A program made the position numbers and the translations under genes. 64,000 nt of DNA from Timema cristinae (Eukaryota; Arthropoda; Insecta; Phasmatodea; Timematidae): the NCBI GenBank assembly GCA_039000515.1, contig JBCFYV010000024.1, forward strand, positions 39,904,435 to 39,968,434, written 5' to 3'. This document shows positions 13,401 through 25,400 of the stretch, in pieces (within the stretch, counting starts at the first letter, position 1; the number at the start of each line of letters is the position of its first letter). The notes under the pieces are model-generated. The model had not been told where the DNA came from and did no database searches. It saw nothing but the letters and a program-made list of their open reading frames with translations.

Positions 13401-16400
13401 GAAAACTCTTCCTCTACGCGAATGTGGGGGAAATTTCTCTAAATTATTCCATTCTCATTCCTTTCCCCTATAGTGTAAATAGCGTATAGACCGAATGGGT
13501 AGTAAGACACTGTGCTAAAAAAAACGTGAATATGCAAATAGACTGAACGTTTCGCAAAGAAAAAATAAAAGAAAAGAGAATGGAAAAAATACTATTTAAA
13601 AGCTTTGATCAAACAAAGGTATGAAGTCATAGGAGGCGTGTGTTGATGTATCTTTGAATTGTTTGTGTTGTTAGAGAGATAGTATAAAACAATGTATGTT
13701 ATGTCTTGACGTCCCTAAATTCACCCTCTTTGTGTTCAAGCTATGTGCACACACTAGGGTGACACTATAAGTTTGTGTAGTGCTTTGCAGTGTACTAAAA
13801 GCAGAGAACTAAGAAGAGAAAATCAATGAAATCTTAGTTTAATTTTCACTAACAATTACTGTTACTAAAAAAATAAAACGAAAATTAGAACTCAAATAAA
13901 AATATGGAATCTGTCTGAATTAGTTTCCGTCTTAAAACTTAAATATAAATTGTGAGGTCCACACATTTTTATTACAAAATATAATATAGTTTTAGAGATT
14001 AGTAATCACAAAAGAAAACGTTAGTCAAATTTTTGTGAGAATAAATTTAAGATTGGAGTTGATATTCTTCATATTAGGTATTTCAAATGTGGTAAAATTT
14101 TCAGTTTAAGCTTACATTAGGCCAATTTTTTTGTTATTGGCAATGCAACCTTCATTTACCCTGTAAGATTGCCTTACTTTGTATTATTACACTATGGATT
14201 AGCTTATAAGATAATGCCATAGTATTCTAGGTCAAGGTAAGACCTTTCATGGCACGCAGTATGTTTCAAAATATAGACAGAATGTATTTACTAAAATGTC
14301 TGTGACCGAATATTTTGGATAAAGGGTTACTCGTACATTTCTGATGTAGAAACGGAGCAAAATGTGCGTGTCACGATCAAACTAAGATTTCAGTTTTGTC
14401 AGGTTGTAAGCCCTTACTTCTCGCAGGGGTAGCTCGTTGAAGGAGCGCTCTCTTCTTAATCTCGGGTAAGTCCCGTACTTCCACCAGTAGTAATCCACGT
14501 ACGGAGGAACGTACAAGTACTGTGACAATATCCATGACACATCAATACATAATGTTTGTATGTCAATGTGTGGGTGACTGTGGTACAACTTGGTCATCAG
14601 GAAAATAACAGAAGGAACAAAAATGAAAAAGATTTACAAAATATAAAAAAAATTGAATAATTAACACATTTCCAATTCATAATTATTTATTTTGTTTATG
14701 GCATTAGCGACTAGAAAGTTCATCACCGCACTTACCAAAGTACGCACACCTACCCAGTCCACCTCATTACACCCTATCCCTATCTTGAGTTAGTTCTATC
14801 CAGTCCACCTCATTAAACCGTATTCCTATCTTGAACTAGTTTTATCCAGTCCACCTCATTACACCCTATCCCTATCTTGAGCTAGTTCTATGCAGTCCAT
14901 CTCATTACACCCTATCCCTATCTTGAGCTGGTTATATCAAGTCCACCTCATTACACCCTATCCCTATCTTGAGCTAGTTTTATCCAGTCCACCTCATTAC
15001 ACCATAACCCTATCTTGAGCTATTTCTATCCAGTCCACCTCATTAAACCGTATTACTATCTTGAGCTAGTTCTATGCAGTCCACCTCATTACACCCTAAC
15101 CCTATCTTGAACTAGTTTTAACCAGTCCACCTAATTATAACCCTACCCCTATCTTGAGCTAGTTGTATCCAGTCCACCTCATTACACCCTACCCCTATCT
15201 TGAGCTAGTTCTATCCAGTCCACCTCATTACACCCAATCTCTTTCAGCTCAATTCTAATGCTATCCTCCCCTCTACGTGTAGGTATTCTATTTAATATTA
15301 ATTATAATCGTTGTTTGACTGATTTGATGGGCAGTAACTCACAGAGAGCCTGCTATTTTACTTTAGAAAAATAAGTTTTCTTCTAAGGTATTTTTTTAAA
15401 ATTTGTTAAATAAGTCTAATATCTTTCAATGGACATTAGGTATGTTTGAGTATTGTATTTGGCACAATTATAATAAATATTTTATTTAATGTTCATCTCA
15501 ATAGACAGTGGATCTGAAAAGAGTTAAATAATTAGAAATAAACAACATACGTTTTTGGGAGTTTACATAATGTAAATTCGAGATGTGCACAAGAAGTTGT
15601 TTGGTCTCGTTTGATTAGTTAATTAGGATATAAATTTTCGTTTTCCGTTTTTGACGATATAAAAGTAATACATGTAGGTTTGTGTTATAATTAATGGTTA
15701 GGAGTTAGGACTTATAGATAGATACACAACAGCGCTGTGAACATGCGACGAATAAAATCGGACACCGTTGGAACAAGTCGGGAGTTTTTACCTTATCAAG
15801 TAGTTTGTCGCTCTCCAGGCGTGCCAACTGTTCGGCTCGTAGCAGAAGAGACTCCGTGTGCAAATCGACACCGACCTCCTTGGACATTTCCTCGATGTTG
15901 AGAGCTCTGGCTAGACGTTCTAAGAACGTCATGAACTGCAAAGAAAAAAAGAAAAAAGTTTGTACGTTAAACAATTTTTTCTAACTTTATCATATAGAGG
16001 AAGTATTGGAATTGTAAACATTTTCGACATTGGGAAGAAACTAAAGCTTGACGTTACATACGCTCCTGAATGTCCCTCTGTATGTCTGTCTGTCCCTCTG
16101 TATGTATGTCTGTCTGTCACTCTGTGCGTATAAACAGAACGAGTAGTAAGACACGAAGCTAAAATAAAGTGCTAGTGCTCTTATGCCAACGGTATGATAA
16201 GTATTGTTTTGGTGCCTGCAAATGGAGGAGGGTAGGGAGGGCCATACCGTGTTTTTATCCCTCCTAAGTCCGTCTCTTGTCATTTCTACGGCACTTAGGT
16301 CGTTCTCCAGCTTGTGCAGGCGAGATTCTAGAAGAGCTTTTTCCTCTTGAAGGTTCCTCGCTTGATGGCCGGCCTGGTCGGTCATGTCACTCTGACGGTT

Positions 16401-19400
16401 CAGCTGCTGAGACAAAACCGACACCTTCTCGCGGAGGTTGTCGATTTGCTGGAAATAGTGTCGATATTATGTTAACTGTTAGGCAACGTTTTCTATGGAG
16501 TTGAGACATAGGCCCTGAGGGAAAAGGAGATGAAAATATTTTGATAGCTTTGGAGATGCGCTCCTGAAGAAGAAGAGAAAAAATAAAATGGACAGATAGG
16601 ATGATTAATGAAGAAGTTCTAAGAAGAATCGAAGTATCAATGAAAAGTTAGCTGATTCTAAAAAAAAAAAAGGCGAAATAGAATCTCAATACCAGCCCTT
16701 GTCAGGGCCGACAATTAAATATCTGAACAAATCGGCAATTCCTTATGGCTACCTGCTGTCAAGAACTTCATTGCCTTTTTTCTTACATCACACTCTACTT
16801 GCTATGCGCTGAAGGTTGATGAGTTGCCTACCCTCCAGGTGCATACAGCGCCAACTTGGACGCCTCGTAACATCACCATTTGACGTCGCCGACCCCAAGT
16901 TCATAACGTGTAAATACTTGTCTTGTCAACCGCTATAACCTGTATCATTCTTTTACTCGGATATCGGAATAAACCTGTATATAATTTAGCGTTAATCTGT
17001 TAATGAATATACTCTATTATGACAGTGTTACCAGTTTCATAAAATTGGTTGAGATATATAAATAATTGCCTTGAATTTTATATTTGAACAAAAATTACAA
17101 AGCATCGGAACTTATGCTAGGCTTTACTATAAACTCCGTGATTTTAACATGCAATGAAGTTGACTTGGAAGATTTTTTTAACCTGATTATGGTTCGTTTA
17201 TATTTAATATCATGACTGACTTATATGTTTCATACTAAAAGGTTGTGAAGGATATTTTTTATTGTGTTAAAGTTATATATTTAATAATGTAGGGACCTAT
17301 CTATATAGTCACACGACTGGTATTGGCCCATTCCCCTCCAAAAGCAACCCGTCTGATTCAATATTTTACAGGGTGCTTGGCGGAGTACTTTTAAGTAAAT
17401 GGGACCAACCGCCGATATTACGTATGAACTAAGGCTAAACATAATTCTTCCTTTTATCTATGCATACCTAATCTAATCTAACCATTAGGCGAACTCTCAA
17501 TTTTTTTATGGCCTTTCATAACTTAGTCTAACCTTACTATCAGGTAACCTTTCAGTTTGGTAAATCTAATCTAATCTAACTTATCATATTCTGAAAATTG
17601 AAAAATGTCACCTGGACACGGGAATCGAACTCGGGACCTTTGTCTTAGTACGCCAATGCTCTAACCACTGAGCTATCCAGGAATAGTCCCGTGCCCAGGG
17701 TCATTCTTCACTCATATTTTAAGGCAGAGTCTATAATGGACGTGCGGAAATCGTCGGCTACAAAAGTGTGATTTTATTAAGATCACGAGCTATCAGATAA
17801 CGCAGCCATCTTCGACTCGGTAGTTGGCTTATTGCTACCACTAGTTTAATTATTATATTTGATTATTAAATATGTGATCCCTTACAATTATAATAATTGT
17901 ACAAGTGGCAGCATGAAGTCAACTACCAAGTCGAAGATGGCTGCGTTATCTGATAGCTCGTGATCATAATAAAAGAAATCACACATTAGTAGCCGATGAT
18001 TTACGCACGTCCATCATAGACTCTGCCTTAAAATATGAGTGAAGAATGACGATTCCTGGACAGCTCAGTGGTAGAGCATTGGTGTACTAAGGCAAAGGTT
18101 CCGGATTCAATTCCCGTGTCCAGGTGTCATTTTTCAATTTTAAGAATATGATTTCTTGGTGGAGAATTCCTTAATAACAAGCATAAATAATAGCTTCGGC
18201 TATTTGATTCTTAACCTAACGTAGCTATCGGACGATGGAAACGCGAGTCAGGAGTAAAGAAACACACTAGGTAGGGTAAGCAGGTGTTATAACAACCACG
18301 CCAAACGTCCCTACGACCAGCTTGCTCCAAACGACCGGTGTATTTCAGTTAGAACAATCTCAGCTGGCGCCAGAGGTCCTGCGCGAACCCAACTCACCGA
18401 GCTCTGGTCCTTGTTATCCTGCAGGACCTCCCTCAACCTCTCCCTGATACTGGACTCGGTGGACTCCACGAAGCGGGCGGGAGAGCTCAACTGAATCGCA
18501 AGGGTTTCCAAAAGATGCCGTAGCTCATTCTGTACCCTCTGAAGTTTCTCGTCCCTAGTCTTCAGGTCCTCTGACATACACGACAACAACATGTATTATA
18601 ATGAATGTGTATCTTTATTTTAGTGGTAGTTTACTTACGACAGATTATAGAAAATATGACATTTTTCAAAATTGACCTTCAAAGATCGTGTTCAAAATGG
18701 GTACCTAGGAATGGTTTTTCATAATAAATAAGAATACGATTTTAGTTTTACAGGTCACAAATAGTTTTAGGGTAGTTTACAAATAACTTTATTTTTAATT
18801 TGAAATGTGTTAATAATATTTACACAATTTGGTTTAAAGTTTATAAATCAAGTGTTTTTATTGTGTTGTTTTTTGTGATGTTTGATTCTACTATTAAAAC
18901 ATACTCAACGGCAATTTACTAAGAACTTAATTTTGAACATTTTCTTCGAAGCTATAATATACAATTAGAGAAAGTTTATGCGACTGAGTTGTACCATTAA
19001 TTTACCTTGAGATCTGAATAGCCCTCCTTGTATATTAGAAAAAAGTTAAAAATTCTGAGAAATTTGTTAAATTCTCGGAAAAGAATTAGAGGTCAGGTAC
19101 CTTTAGCTTGGAAATGAACTTTAATATATACATTTATCCTGATGTGGATTGTTCAAAGTAAAATCTTCTACTAAAATTAACTTAAAATTTAATCAGTGCA
19201 CCAAAGTGCTCATATTTTGTACTCATATGTGCACATATAATTATTTTTTGACGTGAGTTCCGAATTAAATTTCCCATGCCATTGGGTGAAAGCTCACACC
19301 TCTGAGCTGACATATGGTCGCCTCCTGAACGGCCACGCTGCCCGAGGTCGAAGAAAGACTCCTGTTGGCCAAGGTGAGCTTTTCTCTAAGTTCAGCGAGA

Positions 19401-22400
19401 TCTCTCTCCAAAACTCTCTGCTGCATTTCAAGATTCTCCTTTTCCTACAACAACAACAACAACAACAACAGTGAATATCACATTTGGAGACGTTTATCAG
19501 TACATTACATTCAAGGGATTATTGAAGTGTATTACACTCCTAATTATATCATCACATTGCTGTGTCTCTAACTAGTGAGCCATCGCCCAAGAAAGAAATA
19601 CACCGGTATCTTGTCTTCACAACAAGCCTGTGTTTTCAAGGTTTCCAAGGGAATCATCCAGGATATATCCCTACCTGTCTCAGTCTGTCCAACTCCAGCA
19701 AATGAGAAGCCGCTTGTCTCTGTAAAGAGTCCCTATCAGACAGTGCTCTGTCCAGAGCATCCTTGCAGTTCCTCAGCTCTACCTCAACAGAAGACAAGGT
19801 CTCGCAGATGTTGCCGGACTTAGACCGCAGGCGACTCGTCTCCTGAAACATATCGTAAATACCGTCCGATTAGGAAAGAAGAAGTTGACTCTTCTTAAAT
19901 GTCCGTTACGTAAAAATTAACGTTTAAAAAAAATTATTATTAGGGTTTTGTCTTACGACAGCTCTATTCCTTTTGTCAGTGAACCAAGACCACCAATGCA
20001 CCCTGTTCTTTGCCTCTTCCTTTAGCTCACATAATTTTCTTCTTTCCTTAAATTCATCAAATATTTGAATCCTTCTTCCTAAGCTCTTCTTTCCCTCAAC
20101 CTTTTCTTCCATGACGTCGTGCAGACCTAAGGATATGTTTGATCCATTTTGCTTTGTACCGAAGGAACACATCCAATGTGTTGATTAGAAAATAAGCTTA
20201 TTAATTCATTTAATCTCTAAATCAACAGAAACGCCTGGTTAGCTTCCATCTAATGTAGTTCTAATTAGGGTGACCTGGTGGTCTAGGGGTAAGTTGTCAG
20301 ACTTCTGTGCTAGGGTCCGGGGTTCAATCCTCAGTCCTGGCACAGATTTATCTGATTACCAAACCCTTCCTTCACCTCTTACAAGACGTGTATTAAACAC
20401 AACTTGTGAATGTAGGTAATGCAAGCCTCCACCATGGTTCGGATTCCACGTTAAACTGTAGGTCCTCCATTTCATATCACAATCAACCTACCATTATACA
20501 TTAGCGTAAGTGCGTATAACCCGAACGGGTAGTAACACGCGGTGTTAATAATAATAATAGTTCTAATTTTAATGGTTGGTCGTTGTCAAATTTGAATGTA
20601 GCTCATACCACAATCCATGTTATAAATTCTAATAGCTATATTTAGAGAAAGTTATTTTGATTAATCATCTCTAAAACACGATTAAAATGGTTTTATTTAT
20701 CTAAAGGTGGGGCAAAAGAGAGCGGGAATTAAGATGCGTAATTTTGCAGTTTTTAAATTAAAATATTGTTTTTCAAAATTAATACTATTGCTCTAGTTGT
20801 CTAGTAGATCCATTTGGTTTAATTTTCTACAGATACTAATCTGGATAGTTCTTGAATATTTGTCATGGGCATGACGGAATTTGAACATGAATTTTTCTCT
20901 TCGTTTGGAAAGTTTGTTTTCAAATGTTATGTTCGTGATAAATAATATATATTATTAATAATTTTATTGTATTATTATTTGTATAAAATTCAACTAAACG
21001 TACCTACTGGGTATATATTTATTTATTTTGAGCAAAAAAGTGTTTTGATATAAAAATTGCAAAAATATTTATCTCATCCCGCGCTCCTTTAAAGGTGATT
21101 GTGACAACTACCTAGCTTATCATGGCCCCCACGAGGGGGTGATTGTGACAACTACCTAGGTTCTCATGGCTCCCACGAGGTGGTGATTGTGACAACTACC
21201 TAGCTTATCATGGCCCCCACGAGGGGGTGATTGTGACAACTACCTAGGTTCTCATGGCTCCCACGAGGTGGTGATTGTGACAACTACCTAGCTTATCATG
21301 GCCCCCACGAGGGGGTGATTGTGACAACTACCTAGCTTATCATGGCTCCCACGAGGTGGTGATTGTGACAACTACCTAGCTTATCATGGCTCCCACGAGG
21401 TGGTGATTGTGACAACTACCTAGTTTATCATGGCTCCCACGAGGTGAGGATTGTGACAACTACCTAGTTTATCATGGGTCCCACGAGGTGGTGATTGTGA
21501 CAACTACCTAGCTTATCATGGCTCCCACGAGGTGGTGATTGTGACAACTGCCTAGCTTATCATGGCTCCCACGAGGTGGTGATTGTGACAACTACCTATT
21601 ATATCATGGCTCTCATGAGGTGGTGATTGTGACAACTACCTAGTTTATCATGGCTCGCACGAGGTGGTGATTGTGACAACTACTAGTTTATCATGGCCCC
21701 CACGAGGGGGTGATTGTGACAACTACCTAGTTTATCATGGCTCACACGAGGTGGTGATTGTGACAACTACCTAGTTTATCATGGGTCCCACGAGGTGGTG
21801 ATTGTGACAACTACCTAGCTTATCATGGCTCCCACGAGGTGGTGATTGTGACAACTACCTAGTTTATCATGGCCCCCACGAGGGGGTGATTGTGACAACT
21901 ACCTAGTTTATCATGGCTCCCATGAGGGGGTGATTGTGACAACTACCTAGTTTATCATGGCTCACACGAGGTGGTGATTGTGACAACTACCTAGTTTATC
22001 ATGGCTCACACGAGGTGGTGATTGTGACAACTACCTAGCTTATCATGGCTCCCACGAGGTGGTGATTGTGACAACTGCCTAGCTTATCATGGCTCCCACG
22101 AGGTGGTGATTGTGACAACTACCTATTTTATCATGGCTCTCATGAGGTGGTGATTGTGACAATTATCTAGTTTATTCTGACTCACACAGCAGTAGTGATT
22201 GTGACAACTATCTAGTCTACCCTGGCTCACAAGCAGTATTGATTGTGACAACTATCTAGTCTACCCTGGCTCACACAGCAGTAGGGATTGTGACAACTAT
22301 CTAGTCTACCCTGGCTCACACAGCAGTAGGGATTGTGACAACTATCTAGTCTACCCTGGCTCACAAGCAGTATTGATTGTGACAACTATCTAATTTATTC

Positions 22401-25400
22401 TGGCTCACAAGCAGTATTGATTGTGACAACTATCTAGTCTACCCTGGCTCACACAGCAATACTGATTGTGACAATCCCGGCTCTTAATCTCCACCAACTT
22501 CAAGCCCCACCTGTACAAGTTCCGAAGCTTTGTGGACCAGTCCTTCAGGTGAACAAACCATGGCCTCACTGTACTCTGCCCCTAAAGCAGAGGACAGCCT
22601 TCTCACCAAATCCTCCATGGCTTTCCGATGATTCTCCTTCTGAACTTCTTCAGAGTGACACTCCAGCTCCAACGTACGGACCTGCAAGGCGATAAGAACA
22701 CTTTGTCAGGAGAATAAGAACGCTTTGACCCGCCTCGGTGGCGTAGTTAGCTAACGCTATAGATTAGTGTTGAGCTAGACTGCAGAGGATGATAAGATCA
22801 AGGTTCGAATATCGCTCGGGTGAACTGGGGGTAGTTTTTTATAAATGTATTTACACTCTTCTTCCACGCAAATGTGGATTCGCTTCCTCTATATTCAACC
22901 TTCCCAATCCCTAACCCATTAGTCTAATTAGTACTTAAGTATATAATCCTAATGGGTATTAAAGCGTGGTGCTAAATAAAAATTAAAAAAGTAGTGCTTT
23001 GTTTTATAGTTTGTAGTTCCAATAGTAAGCGAGTTTGCGCGATCTCTAATAAATTGGTTATTTTCCTAAATTTTATGTGCAATGATCATATTCTAATAAC
23101 GGCAACGTATGGTTTTATTACAAAAAATTAGTGTTGCTTACTTAAAAAAAACACTATGTTGTAAACATAAAATAAGAAACTAGTTTAGGACAAGCTATGT
23201 TGTGTACTATTAACAGCTACATTAAGGTGGAAGTTTAGGGGACACCAGAAAAGATAAATGTGTTTGCAGTTTTTATAGCAAAACTTTTTTTTTTGGCCAA
23301 GATAAATAAAATATTGCTTCGGTATAAATATAGGGTTTAAATTTCTTCACATAGTGATATAAACAGATGTTGATTATCTGTCATGAACATGGTGACATTA
23401 GATGACAATTTTTTAAATGAAGAGAAAAGTTGTCATTAAATTTTAGGACACCCTTGACAGATATTCAAGGACGGTTGAGGTCACTTTGCGAAGAAAATTA
23501 AACTCTATGATTCTACTGGAGACATATTTGATTTATTTTGATAAAAAAAAATGTTGATTAAGAATTTTGAAAACAATTATCTTTTCTCGCGTCCCCTACA
23601 TTCCCACATTAAGTTCAAAGCGTTCGTGAACCCACTAAGCAAATAATAAAACCTGTTTCATTAAGTGTTCGATCCATATGCAAAACTACATTCTCTTTAC
23701 TTTATTTTATCAATACATGTCTACATAATATTTAGGGGAAAGTCTATAATTTAATCGGGTGACCTGGTTTTCTAGGGGTAAGGTGTCGGACCCCTCTGCT
23801 GGGGTCCGTGGTTCAATCCTCGGTCCCGGCACAGATTTATCTGATTGCCAAACCCTTCCTTCACCTCTGACAAGACATCTTGTGAATGTGGGGAATGCCA
23901 GGCTTCCACCGTGGTTCGGATTCCACGTTAAACTGTAGGTCCTCCATTTCATCTCACATTCACCCTACCATTACACACTAGCGTAAGTGCGTACAACCCG
24001 AACGGGTAGTAAGACGCGGTGCTAATAATAATAATAATAATATATTCGAATGTACAAGTTGATTAAAATTAGAAATAATGCTATAAATTACAATCTTTTT
24101 AAATAAATGTGTCTCGAATAGTTTTTTTAAAGTACTTTTATTTTAAAGCATGGAAAAATATAGTTTTGCATTTCGACCATTCACACTTCTCTATTCTAAA
24201 TATATGTCTTTTGAACACACCTTATCGCGTAGCTTCAGTCCACGAGTTCAACAAATAAACAAATACATATAAATACAGCTAAAGTATAAATATTGCATAT
24301 GATTGTGTATACACATACACGTACATGACATCTATGTTTTCACCTGGAAATAAGGTTTAGATATGAATAGGTTTTGATTCTTACGTTGTGGTGAAATTTA
24401 ATAACACGATCCAAATGGATATTGTTTATTGTATACCTTCACAATTATATGTCATTAAATAGATTAGAATTAATACTTTACCTATTAAGTCGTTTGCCAC
24501 TTATTTATCTGTAATAAGTGCTACGTATTTATTTTCTGTCTCGGAAACGATCCTCGATTATTCAGTAATCCATAGTTAGATTTCAATATTAAAATAAACA
24601 TAAATCTAAAGTATACGCAAACACAGAATATCAACCACGGATATAGGTGTTAACTAACACCCAAAAAACAGATTTCCGATTACGCTTCTTAAGTCTAGCA
24701 CACACTAGGACACATTGTTTGCAAACAATTTGGAAACATTCAGAATCAGTTTGGAAACAAATAGTCGTGGTTTTCCAAGAAGGAAACATGTTTTTAGTCA
24801 TCCATTTCAAATGGGTTACAAGAAACAATGTTTGCGTGTCAGGACGTGTTTGTCAATATTGTCGACAACAAACAACGTGGACCAGTTTGCTTCTGTTGTT
24901 CCGAGAGATAACATCAGTTCATGGTTTGTCATTTGTCATGCCGTGATCAACCGAAAATACAAAGGAACTTATAGAGATATTCCATACAAAAACATTGTTG
25001 TGGGATGTGACGTCAGTGGACTATAAAAATTCGGGATGTTTATAATGAAATAGGTAAAAAGTACTCAGTTGGTCCGAATGAATTGGAAAAAGAAGTTAAA
25101 GGTCCTTCGTGTGCGAATTTGAATAAGGAAACAATGTTTCATCATCGTAGTCTGGAAGTGAAACAATGTACTGTAACTGTTTCCAATGCTTGCCAAACTG
25201 TTTATATATACTAGAAACAGTTTACAAACTGTTGTCAAACATGGGAAACTATTTATGATCAAAGTTGGCAAACAATAATTCCAAGTGCGTACTAGGCTTT
25301 ACATATTCAATATCTGGATCACTTTCTCGTCTCCTCATTGGGTGATCAGTCTGTTAAAAGTATTACGTAAAGCAATATGAATAAGAAGTTAAAATTATCT

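Noticed and set aside
14382..14597. 71-codon minus frame as a further exon
   Set aside because: Its product is Tyr/Trp-rich, not coiled coil, and no acceptor/donor pair fits the neighbouring exon phases.
17610..17690. Functional tRNA gene on the minus strand
   Set aside because: It has A and B boxes but a mismatched anticodon stem and incomplete acceptor stem, and it forms the end of an inverted repeat. The same applies to 18050-18130 and 62583-62657.
22468..22695. 75-codon plus-strand frame
   Set aside because: Antisense shadow of the exon at 22511-22681. Frames at 16277 and 19575 plus are likewise shadows of exons.
24647..25026. Overlapping plus frames of 99 and 103 codons
   Set aside because: They lie inside an element with inverted ends. 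No transposase motif, and they overlap each other in different frames.
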